64,000 nt of DNA. Source: Podospora pseudoanserina. Taxonomy: Eukaryota; Ascomycota; Sordariomycetes; Sordariales; Podosporaceae. Position numbers and translations under genes: made by a program. Positions within the stretch are counted from its first letter, which is position 1, and every line of letters begins with the position of its first letter. Under the pieces are notes generated by a model. That model was not told the DNA's origin. It saw only the letters and a program-made list of their open reading frames with translations, and made no database searches. Location of the stretch: positions 620,001-684,000 of the forward strand of contig NW_026946671.1 of NCBI RefSeq assembly GCF_035222485.1, in the 5' to 3' direction. Shown in pieces: positions 54,397-64,000 of the stretch.

Positions 54397-55437
54397 AGAG
54401 CTGGGTTGATCTGGGTGCCGGTCACCAATCGTGGTTGGGCCATTTTACCATCCTACCCTCACTCTCCAATACCCTTCCATCGATCGGACATCGATGTTTA
54501 CTATTTTCTTCTTTCGGTGTATGGAAAGACTTTTTTGCTGACTCTTGCTGGTGTTTGTTTTCTCCTTCTTTTTGTTTTCTTTTATTAATTTTTCCGGTTT
54601 CTGGTGTTTTCGCCTGTCATGGCTGAAGGAGTTTTTGGGTTTCAACATCATCAAACAACCTACAATCACAGGTTGAACCACATCTACATAGGGGCTTTTT
54701 TTTTTTCGGGCGACAAGCATAGCATGGGTTTTTTTTCTCTTTTAGAATTCGAAATGAGACAAATGGCAAACTGGAGGGCGTCTGTTAGGAGGTTTTTCTT
54801 TTTTCAAAGGGTGTGGCAATCACACAGAAACTGGACATTGGGTTGGATCACTTTATTACTCTACTCTTTTTTGACATTCATCATGGGAGGGGACGGCGAA
54901 CAGCAACACCAGCAAGCAAGTTTGTTTTTTTTCAAAAGCAAAGGAGGAGTCAGCAAATCATTTTCTTTCGAAAAAAGTCTTTTTTTTCATTCATCGAGAG
55001 TTGGGAGGGGAAAATGCGAAAAATTGGAGAGGCATGGCTATCCAGGAAGGGTACACTTTTTTGGATGGATAAAATCGTTGGCATTCAACTCGCTTTCTGA
55101 GTATGAAAGATATATTTGGTCTTGAGGGATTGATTATTAGTCTAGAAATACCAGAAGTTACCCACTCGAACACTCTTTGACTCTTTTGCATTGTGACTTG
55201 ACTTGGTGCCTTGATGACTGATTACTTGATTGAGTTGATTCATTTCTCGCGAGTCTTGTGTGTATGACACGATAGGTAAACGGGGGGCCTGATGTGTTAA
55301 TTTTGTGGTCTGAAACTTGGTCTCTCAGCCCACGGGCCTGTCAAGGCCGTCTGGGCTGATTATCTCCGTTCTTTGTAAGACCTGTCACTTTGCTGTTGAC
55401 GGGACGGTTAGTAGAGGAGTGGTGGGTGGGACAGGGC

Positions 55438-55440
<3 letters not shown>

Positions 55441-55471
<31 letters not shown>
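55441..55471. repeat. (GT)n microsatellite
   Basis: About 15 GT dinucleotides in a row. Confidence 0.95.
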
Positions 55472-55472
<1 letters not shown>

Positions 55473-55590
55473 TGACGGGGTATAAGACAGGGAGCGGATG
55501 GGATGGATACAAGACTAAGACAGGCAGATGTCGTGGAACGAAGATCGAGTGAGGCGTTGGATGAGGGTTATCCATACCTGCCTACCTATA

Positions 55591-55592
<2 letters not shown>

Positions 55593-55622
<30 letters not shown>
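55593..55622. repeat. poly-T run of about 30
   Basis: An uninterrupted T homopolymer in intergenic DNA. Read length errors are likely here. Confidence 0.9.
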
Positions 55623-55623
<1 letters not shown>

Positions 55624-55761
55624 GGCAAGTCCGTAGACGCTTCATGTTAGTATTATAACCCTTGCTTTTTAAACTCTTGGGTTAATAGGTGGCTTCTTGG
55701 ACGCTTTGTAGTTTGATGGCTGCTCTCTACGCCAATTTCTCCACATAATGCATCCCCGCAC

Positions 55762-55900
<139 letters not shown>

Positions 55901-55955
55901 CTCGCTCTTGGGGCGGAACAAAGTTTAAGCTGATTTTAGACGGCGAGAGCTGGCA

Positions 55956-55978
55956 TGTGTGTGTGTGTGTGTGTGTGT
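55956..55978. repeat. (GT)n microsatellite, short
   Basis: About 11 GT units, 60 bp after the CT tract. Confidence 0.85.
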
Positions 55979-56807
55979 ATGTGGTGTGTCTGAGGGGACA
56001 TTTCAGTCATGAGAGAGATTTGTCCCCGAGGAAAGTATTCAAACCGGTGAGAGAGGTATCACAGGCAAGGCAGTCAGGTCCCACACCCGCCCGTGAGTGG
56101 GAAAAAGCATGCGAGACAACTCGTGTGTTCAACACAATGACTGTTGTACCAGGTAACGCATACCACCGTTATCCCGTTCTTGCAAAAAGTCACATGGCAT
56201 GACTGGCCGTGGTGAGCGAATCTTCGGATAAATAGTCAGTGATACGCTTAACATGATTGTAACACCACCGCCATATTGAAGATATCAGTGGAGACACAAA
56301 GTTATAGTGTCCAAATGATGCCTTCAATGACTCCAAAACGGAAATATAGTCCACGGCTTGTCAAAGCATTGTAGCCTCCCCGAGAGAATATAGCACATTA
56401 CATCTACGATCAACAGCTTTGAGGATTCAATTACTGCCAATATATGCTCATCGCCATGTTCCTCCGTGTATGCATACATGTATATGCTCATAGCAAACCG
56501 CAAGAAAAAAATATCAAAAACGCTATGTGACGAATCAAAAACCAACAGTACACAATGATGATACAAAACAGGCGTCAGTAAACAACAAGACAAGAAAAAG
56601 ACGACCGCAGCTCATCCCATCATGCACCACATATGTCGTGGCGCGCGTGTGTTGCATGTCCCAGCGATTCATTAAATCGTGCCTCAGCCAGCATCATCAA
56701 CTTCATTGTCCATCTTTTTCGCAACCTCTCCATCCATTCCTCAACCTGGGTATAAATCCATGCACCACAACCTTCAACCATCAAACACCAATATACATCA
56801 TGACCCA

Positions 56808-59299
56808 TCACTGAAAGTAGGTGGGGTCAGCAGCAACCTTCTCGGCACCAATCCAGCTCTTGGGCAAAAAGGCCCAGATAGTTCCGATGACACTTAGAAT
56901 TGTCGACAGAATCATCATGCTCATGACTGCGATTCTCTCCTTGCTCTGAATCTCACTCGCGAAGAGCTTCAGGTAAAAGGCCAATGGCAAGCTGGAGAAT
57001 GGTCAGTGTGATACCAGAAAGCCGTAGGTGATAGTGAAGCTTACGTCACGCAAATGGTGAAGCACAAAGCGCTCCCCATGAAGGCCATGATGCTATCAAA
57101 GGCCGGGAAGAGAATCGCAATGACCAAGAACACAATGATGACCACGACACGGACGACCACCTTCATCACCCCACGGAAGTACATCGACCTCCCAATGAAA
57201 CCAGCATTGTCGGCAACGGTCTGAGTGTTCAGGCCGAACAGGACCTCGATCGTCGACACGATAGGGCGAGCATTCAGGGGGATCTTGGTGAGAGGGATGA
57301 TGGCCACGAAGAAGGTCATGAACACGGTGAGCACTCGCGGGTAGCTGGCTTCCATCAAGAGATTGGAAGTGATCTCGTCGCGGACGTCGTCGCCAAACAT
57401 CAGGAGACCGGCAACGGCAGTTACGGCGTCAAGAATGTACTAAGCTAATGTTAGCAACCGCTGGTTATGGAAGGGCATTCACACGACACTTACGGTGAAT
57501 GAGAAGGAATACTTGAGCGCCTTGGCGTACTTGTAGGGATGTCTCATGTCACGATAGATCTCGTCTTGTCAGTTTTTTCTTCCCACGAAAAACCTGTTGA
57601 TATGTCGATCGCTTACATTTGGAAACACACTGTGCCCGCCCCTATGATCAGTTAGCAATGTGTGGTTCTGAGCGGGAGTCGATGTTGGCTCACCAAGGAG
57701 ACATGAGCAGCCCGAAAGACAGCGGTAAAGTCAACCAGTTCTCAGGGAGAAGGTAGGTCTTTGCCGGCTCAATGAGGGAACCAGGTGTAGTTGGCTTCAA
57801 GAACCCGTCGAGCAGCAAGATGAGCACAACTAAACGACCATGTCAGCATCTAATGCCCACGCGAACCAACATTTCACAAGACTTACTGCTGAGGCAGGAA
57901 AAGATACCAAGAATACTCGTAAAACTCAGCAGCCGCAGTGGCATAAAGTTCAGAGGTATCAGTATCGCGGCGCAAAACACTTTCCACCCATTTACAGACA
58001 AGAAGCCAGGGAACAGCAGATCAAGAGAGTCAGCAAACAACACAATCAGCGCAACACATGCAGCGAGAAGCTCGAGCGTAAAAAGCACACTGGTCGCTAT
58101 TCGCGCATTGCGTCCGAAAGAGATGAAGGCTAGGTCGGAAAAGGTGATCAGGCTGGGGTCCAGATCCATACACTTTGCGAGGAGTTTGGCCGTATAAGCC
58201 GTTACTGCAGCGCATAGGAACAAGGCCACCATGCCTATGATCCAACCGGCATACTTGATACCCATGGGCAAGCTCAGGAGACCAACGCCGATCAAGACGC
58301 TTCGGAACGTCAGTACACTCACCAGACTGAACACGGAAAGCAGGCAGTGGCACTTACTTGGTCGAATTGAACACAGTCTGGGGCAGCGTAGACTGACCCT
58401 CGACAGCCAGAACAATCTTGCCATCCTGCTCCACCTCCTTGACCAAAATAGGGGCAATTTCGTCATCTGGAACATTGGCACCGCTCTCCTGCTGCTGCTG
58501 CCAGAGCGCAGCCGCCTCGGCCATGGACGCCCTGCTGACACTGGACCGTATTGTGCCATAGTCGATGTTAGATCCGTAGCTTCCCACAATCGAGGGCGTC
58601 GCTAGATGAGGAGGAATGGCAAAGATCGAAGTGCCCGACATCGACTGATGACTGCCAGTCCGGAACAATGGTCCTCCTAGTTCCTGCTCGAGGGCCTTCG
58701 CCTCCCGTTCACGGTAGTCAGCGGCAGCGACCTGGCGGCCTGGAGAGAAGCTCGCGCCTGGCTCAGGGCTTTCCCTTTCCTCCCTGATGGGCTGGTCGGC
58801 GAGACTTTGTTGGTTGGCCGCGGCCTGGAAGTGCTCGTGGAGCAGGGAGGTCCTCTCGGCGGAGCCTTGTTCGGCCGTGTCGATGGGACTTCGGCCATAC
58901 TGAATCGGCTGGTGGGCTTGGTCTGGCGCAAAGACGAACGAGGGTCGTTGGGGGATAACTTCACTGAAACCAGCCGCACGCTGCCAACTGCGGGTGAAGG
59001 AACGGATACTGTTGACACCGCCGATGTCTGTCAGGGCAGTCAGGCGGTTGGTGATGGAAGATCTGTGATTGCCAAGTCAATATTTCAGCCGTAGGTAGCT
59101 CGCGTGATCGTGCAACGCACCTCCTCCGTCTCAGGTGTGGCCACTCTCCATCGTCCTGGTTGGAGTCCACACTCCTTCCTAGGAGAGACTCGTTTTCAAA
59201 CTGTACACTCCTGTTCCCTATCGAAGAAACACTGCCTGTTCGTGACATTCCACCGCGCTCATACTGGTCCCAGGTGGTGGGGTTATTTCTCGAGGCCAT
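56808..59299 (-). CDS. vacuolar amino acid transporter, AVT1-like (AAAP family)
   Basis: Membrane carrier that moves neutral amino acids across the vacuolar membrane. Eight exons, complement(59121..59299, 58358..59062, 58300-side exon 57887..58299, 57694..57829, 57617..57641, 57494..57559, 57045..57439, 56808..56991), give 700 residues with every phase consistent. Residues 1-290 are a hydrophilic N-terminal region rich in Ser, Arg and Gln. The carrier starts at NVLIGVGLLSLPMGIKYAGWI. Further marks are SPWGGHSVFPN and IYRDMRHPYKYAKAL, both typical of the family, and YILDAVTAVAGLLMFGDDVRDEI. I count 10-11 hydrophobic segments. Exon 5 is only 25 nt and encodes the GGHSVFPN part, so it is easily missed by gene finders. 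The start at 59299 (MASRNNPTTWDQY) is the first ATG of the open frame. Confidence 0.92.
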
Positions 59300-60892
59300 C
59301 TGGTCTTGCGGGAGGCGCTCGAGGCTCCAGACTCAGGTATGCCTTGGTCTTTGGACAGCCTTCAGTTGGGACGTCACAACAAAGGAAAGGAAAAAGAGAT
59401 TTCAGAGACACACAGAGAGAAACAGACAAGTCAAGCAAGCGAAAAACTTGTGGGCTGGTGGTGTGTGTGTGTTTTCGCAAGCCGTCGCGGGGGATGTCAC
59501 CAACGCGCCCGCAAAGCAGGGTCTGGCCCGGGGACGATTCAGTTTACAGGTGGGCTCGGTGGAGATGGTGGGGTATGGTGATGGATGCTAGGGCATAGCG
59601 ACGAGACCGTGGACGATCGGGCAACGTTGGAGGTTCAACGATCACAAACGGCTTTGGCAAGACTGGGAGGAGAGAATAAACGGTTGTGCGACCTGCTGCT
59701 GGGAGGAATTCGAGAGTGTTCCAGGGCGGCTATGGCACATGGGCTGGAGACGACATCATCGACAAGCTTGCTTGCATGACAAAAGGCAGCTCCCAGTTCT
59801 GCAAGTGCTGTGTTAGTGCTGTTCTCACTGTGGAGCATCCGGTCCTTCAAGGCGGCAGATCACCCAGCTCTCAGCGAGACTCCAACCTGGGATCCCATGG
59901 CGGTCAATCTCTTTCCAACCTCTTCCCCGCCCACCCTCCTCTCTCTTGTGCTGGTGTCTCTGAAGCACCAAGCTATGACGCGAAGTTTGACAAAGCCCAG
60001 CTTATCATCTTATCGAGCGAGGTCGGCCAAGAGGACGGTTACCACTTTGCTTGTGCTGTCATTGGCCAATGACCCCGAGTGATAGCGGCTGCGGCACATG
60101 CTCCTGCCGAACAAGGACGACATACATAATACAGGAGATATTCCACCGCCTTCGAGATGTCTCCTCCTGAGAATAACTGCCCTGCCTGGCCCGGGCTCTG
60201 GGGACAACTGCAACTCTACAATCTTTTGATTTTCACCTCTTTGTACTCGTTATTACCGTTGCAAACACAGCTGGCTATGCTGCCATTCATCCCGCTGCTG
60301 GACAACGCTAGTCTGTTCACCTGGCCCAGCATGCCCCCCCACAATATGCATGCAACCTTAGCCATGTTCACCGGCTCCGGCCAGTCACACGTTATCAGCT
60401 CCCTCAGCCGTCCGTTTATTAAGATAGCATGCAAGCCTCCAACGTTGGGAAACCGCCAGGTGATGGTTGGAGATCGGTTGCAGTTTGTAACCAGATCTCA
60501 ACCAAGTCTTGCACGATTTTACCCCGCACCTTCACGAGGGACACAGGCCTCGGCGAGTGCCAAGTGGCGAGGTGAGCATTTTGAAATCAGGTGAAGCATA
60601 GCATACTGAACCACCAGAAATACATGAAGAGGAATCAAAGAGAAACCATCTCTTCCGCGATTGCCTGAACTGGGACAGTGTAAATATTGAGAAGATGGGG
60701 GTAATTCTCAAAGTCCGGCGTCTGGCGTTAAACACAGACGCCAGACGCGCGCTAGCGGCAGCCAGGGACAGGGGTGAGAGCGGTAGAAAATGGCAGAATC
60801 AGTGCGATCCAGCATTCGTCCCAAATTTTTGGGCAATGTGAGAGTAGGACCCTGCAGCAAACCAGCATTTTGTGACCGCAGTTTTTTCGACA
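59300..60892. other. divergent intergenic region (transporter / mrh4)
   Basis: 1.6 kb with the promoters of the transporter and of the helicase. No convincing gene, though frames of 120-145 codons exist. Confidence 0.4.
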
Positions 60893-62758
60893 ATGTGGAA
60901 GAGAGCACGGGAATCCGTCTGCCTGATCTGCCGGTCGGCGTCAACACCTACCAGAGCTCTTTTGGAGCCAGCCCAGCCATGGCTGGGCCAGAGAACCTTT
61001 GCGACAAGGCGAGCGGAGCGGCCGTCCCGCATGGTGCTCTCCGACAGAGTCGCCCGTGGCCCCTCATCACCGCCTGGGAAAGGTGGTGATGCCCCCAAAA
61101 AACCTCGAAACAAACCAGACGGCCCTTGGGCCGGCATGAACCGAACAGTAGCCAACATCGACCGCACTCGATCCCCTGCGAAGTTTGCCTCAACTCGTGG
61201 CCGCGACGATGGGAACGGCAAGGATGACAGGAGGGGCGGCAAGGAGCGAGATTTCAAGGCGTTGAAGATGCAGCGCGCCCTATCTACCGTACCCTATTCT
61301 CTACGACAGGCCGTCAAAGCACGACTTACCGAGATCGAATCGTTTGACCAGTTTGACCTCAGGCAAGACGTGAAGGATGCCGTCACAAACGAGGTTTTGA
61401 AGGGCATGACGGATATCAAGCCAACACCAGTGCAAAAGCTGGCCATCTCAGCCATGTTGGGGAACCCACTGAAAGAGCTCAGAATAAGGAGGAGGTCCAA
61501 GGATGCTTTACAGAGGGAGGAGTTCTTGTTGGCCGCCGAGACCGGTTCTGGCAAAACGCTGGCGTATCTTTTACCAACAATTCACCACCTTCGGAAACAG
61601 GAGGCCGAGGATGAGAACGTCACCAGGTACAACGAACGTCTCCAAGTAGAAAGAGAACATCGCAACGGTGCGCCGGTATCCGAGTGGATCGAGAAGTTTG
61701 AACCGCATCCTAATACTGCTCGCCCCCGCGCCATCGTACTGGTGCCGACAGCCGAGCTGGTTGAGCAAGTCTACAAGGTTGCGAAGTCCATCTCCCACGT
61801 GGCCAAGTTCAAGGTCCGCCCTCTTTCGGCCAACTACAATCCCGCCAAGATCCAACGCAACTTGTACAGCCATGGCGGGATCGATATGATCATCTCTACT
61901 CCTCACATTCTCGCCAAGATCGCGGAAAGGGACCCCAACATCCTTTCTCGGGTTCACCACCTCGTCATTGACGAGGCTGACTCTCTGTTTGATCGGTCTT
62001 TCTCCCCCGAGACCGGAAAGATTGTGGATCGCTCGCTGCCTTCGCTCAAGCAAATGGTTCTCTGCTCGGCCACCATCCCTCGTCGCCTCGACAACTACTT
62101 GGATGCCCATTTCCCCAACATCCAACGCATTGTCACTCCTAACCTCCATGCTATCCCCCGTCGAGTCCAACTCGGTGTGATTGATGTGTCCAAAGACCCA
62201 TATAGAAACAACAAGCTTCTCGCCTGCGCCGATGCCATCTGGTCCATCGGCAAGGACGCCGCTTCTCACGACGGCCCTGGTGGTCCAGGTGAAATCGACG
62301 TCAAGCGCATCATGGTCTTTGTCAACGAGCGTGACAGCACACAAGAGGTCACGGACTACCTCATCAGCAAGGGTATCGATGCGGTAGCGCTGCACAGAGA
62401 CACGTCTGACCAGCGCCAGGCGGAGGCCCTCGCCACATTCACCAGCAACGAGCCCCTCAGGATTACCAAGGAGGAATCAGAGAAGAGGGCTCAGCTTGTC
62501 AAGAGCAGGAGACATTTGCCCAACACCAAGGTGATTGTCGCCACGGATCTGGCGTCGAGAGGTATCGACACCCTGGCGGTGAGGCATGTGGTGCTGTATG
62601 ATGTGCCGCACACCACGATCGATTTCATCCATCGCTTGGGCAGAGCGGGCCGAATGGGGAGGAGAGGAAGGGGTATCGTGCTGGTGGGGAAGAATGACAG
62701 GAGAGATGTAGTGGCGGAGGTGAAGGAGAGCATGTATATGGGACAGGCCCTGATTTAG
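60893..62758 (+). CDS. mrh4: mitochondrial DEAD-box RNA helicase Mrh4
   Basis: ATP-dependent RNA helicase of mitochondria, required in yeast for late assembly of the large mitoribosomal subunit. Single exon, 621 residues. The N-terminus is Arg/Ser-rich with few acids ([17 protein letters not shown]), as in mitochondrial presequences. Motifs: Q-motif area ending in [18 protein letters not shown] (215-222); Ia [15 protein letters not shown] (360-363); III SAT (392-394); [26 protein letters not shown] (580 on). A Lys/Arg-rich linker of about 100 residues separates presequence and core. The start at 60893 is the first ATG. An in-frame GTG lies 21 bp upstream and is not used by eukaryotes. Confidence 0.95.
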   Translation: MWKRARESVCLICRSASTPTRALLEPAQPWLGQRTFATRRAERPSRMVLSDRVARGPSSPPGKGGDAPKKPRNKPDGPWAGMNRTVANIDRTRSPAKFASTRGRDDGNGKDDRRGGKERDFKALKMQRALSTVPYSLRQAVKARLTEIESFDQFDLRQDVKDAVTNEVLKGMTDIKPTPVQKLAISAMLGNPLKELRIRRRSKDALQREEFLLAAETGSGKTLAYLLPTIHHLRKQEAEDENVTRYNERLQVEREHRNGAPVSEWIEKFEPHPNTARPRAIVLVPTAELVEQVYKVAKSISHVAKFKVRPLSANYNPAKIQRNLYSHGGIDMIISTPHILAKIAERDPNILSRVHHLVIDEADSLFDRSFSPETGKIVDRSLPSLKQMVLCSATIPRRLDNYLDAHFPNIQRIVTPNLHAIPRRVQLGVIDVSKDPYRNNKLLACADAIWSIGKDAASHDGPGGPGEIDVKRIMVFVNERDSTQEVTDYLISKGIDAVALHRDTSDQRQAEALATFTSNEPLRITKEESEKRAQLVKSRRHLPNTKVIVATDLASRGIDTLAVRHVVLYDVPHTTIDFIHRLGRAGRMGRRGRGIVLVGKNDRRDVVAEVKESMYMGQALI

Positions 62759-63011
62759 AAGGGTGTTTGCATGATGGGGACGTCGGAATGTACTTTGAAG
62801 TGTATTATAGAGATACCTGCTGCATTAGATGGCGCTTTTATTTTGAGCATATCTTTCGGTCCTCTTTTGAACCAACGGTGCTGTCCAGCCAGCAAAACCC
62901 GAACGGTATCCAACTTTTTTTCTTTTTCTTCATCAATCTCGTATACGGTCGTGATCGTAAATCATACCAAGTCGTGATTTTTCGTCCATCATGAGCAACC
63001 ACTTCCTCCTC
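62759..63011. other. intergenic, convergent 3' ends
   Basis: 253 bp between mrh4 and the CorA-like gene, with T-rich stretches. Confidence 0.5.
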
Positions 63012-64000
63012 CTAAAACTTCCCGACCTCCCACGTCCTAACCTTGCTCAGCGTCCTCTTCCTCATGGCCGTCATGATCTGCTGCTCCATTGCCTCGATCC
63101 CCTTCTCGATGTCTGCGTCTTCGGCTTCGTACTTTTTGTCTCGGCGCTTGTCCCATATCCTCCAGATCAGGACAATCAGCAGCGTCAATGGAACAGTAAT
63201 GACGAAATAAATCCATAAATCCGGGGACACGACCTGGTTCTCTCTTTCTTCGCCACCGCCACCGCTGGAGACGGGCCCGTTGTTGCGGGAGTGATTGTTG
63301 TTGTCGTTGAAGTCAAAGAATGTCATGCTGAACACCGAAGCGAGGTAGGTTGCCGGGAGGAATATCGCGCCAAGCAGGGAGAGGGTCTTCATCGAGGAGG
63401 AATCGCGTTTGGCGTTGTGGGCGAGGCGGCGCTGTTCCCCGGCCATCTTGAGGGAGAGCTTTGACTCTTTCTGGGCGATGATGTTGTAGAGCTGTTTGCA
63501 ACATCTCAGTCAGCAACCCCCCCCGAAACAACATCGCGATAAAACAGGGTGGTAACGAACCGCCGCCCTCTGAATCCCCAACCTCTCCAGCGTAGTATGA
63601 GCGTAGTTCTCGATCCCATTCAGCTTTGCCCGATAAAACTCCAACCTCGCCAGCATACTCCTGTGCACCTTTCCCGTCTCCCCTCCCACCCTATACCTAC
63701 CCCCCCCTCCATCACTGTCCATCATCCCATCCACAATCGCCCAAAACTCGCCCATCCCCTGTTTCATAACCCTCACAATCTCCAAATACGCCTGCGGCCT
63801 CTTCCACAGCACCTGCGAGTGACACTCGACCAGATCCCGGTTGATCTGGTCCAGATCAACCATGTTATCCTTTATATACTGCGCCTCCTCCTCCAAGACC
63901 TCATTCCTCATGCTAACCGCGTGCTCCAGCTTCCTCAACCACTCCCTCGCATCCCTCTGCTTCTGATCATTCTTTGCGCTCAAGTCATGAGACAGAACAA
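63012..64000 (-). CDS. CorA-like membrane protein (partial, lacks GMN)
   Basis: The gene runs off the right edge: the minus-strand frame is open through position 64000, so the start is outside. Visible exons: complement(63561..>64000, 63012..63491), phase 0, donor GTTCGT, acceptor GCAAACAG. The first part is charged and helical, with several coiled-coil-like stretches. The second has NAKRDSSSMKTLSLLGAIFLPATYLASVFSMT, similar to the first CorA membrane helix of fungal CorA-like proteins. A second helix IYFVITVPLTLLIVLIW and a Lys/Arg/Glu tail follow. Where classical channels have GMN the sequence reads SMT, so a Mg2+ channel role is doubtful. The loop between helices is Asn/Gly-rich. Confidence 0.8.

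Noticed and set aside
60157-60594. 145-codon plus-strand frame upstream of mrh4
   Set aside because: It lacks any family similarity and lies in the promoter region. No splice sites connect it to a gene.
61571-62395. 274-codon minus-strand frame opposite mrh4
   Set aside because: It is a shadow of the helicase coding frame.

Overview
The window is nuclear DNA of a filamentous ascomycete, most likely a Sordariomycete and plausibly Sordariales. The signs are many short spliceosomal introns (about 45-110 nt, donors GTRNGT, branch sites like CTAAC or CTGAC), fungal gene families (Hsp98, CenH3, Mrh4, BMT2), and kilobase-sized intergenic spaces with microsatellites. The exact genus cannot be read from the sequence. 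I saw no transposase, reverse transcriptase, viral gene, rRNA gene or CRISPR array.

Layout. 1-9.1 kb: an SREBP-type bHLH factor (+), the centromeric histone CenH3 (-), a derlin (+) and acireductone dioxygenase (-). 9-14 kb: gene-poor, with a decayed glycyl-tRNA synthetase copy and a degenerate AGC-rich repeat tract. 14-26.4 kb: a CorA/Mnr2-type Mg2+ channel (-), signal peptidase subunit Spc1 (+), the RING subunit Rbx1 (-), a PNRC/Edc1-like protein (+) and 3-isopropylmalate dehydrogenase (+). 26.4-35 kb: an accessory-looking stretch with an APH-type kinase, a DUF2235 gene with an in-frame stop, a Ser/Pro-rich repeat protein, two tRNA-like relics and an unrecognised helical protein. 35-43.4 kb: Hsp98, Tim8, ribosomal protein uL23, the rRNA methyltransferase BMT2, and directly behind BMT2 a spliced stretch holding four box C/D snoRNA candidates. 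43.4-64 kb: enolase-phosphatase, a Ran1/Ksp1-like kinase with a long leader, an AVT1-like amino acid transporter (8 exons), the mitochondrial helicase Mrh4, and a CorA-like membrane protein cut by the window edge.

The best discovery is the snoRNA array at 42.3-43.4 kb. Four introns separated by short exons each carry one C/D-like unit at a near-constant distance from the 3' splice site (about 70-90 nt). The array starts about 140 bp after the stop codon of BMT2, an rRNA base methyltransferase, which is itself divergent from uL23. The neighbourhood is therefore a small ribosome-biogenesis island, and the snoRNAs may sit in a spliced 3' UTR of BMT2.

Two enzymes of consecutive steps of methionine salvage (enolase-phosphatase E1 and acireductone dioxygenase) lie in the same window but 37 kb apart. 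Exon borders were inferred by eye from splice signals, reading frame and protein-family continuity.
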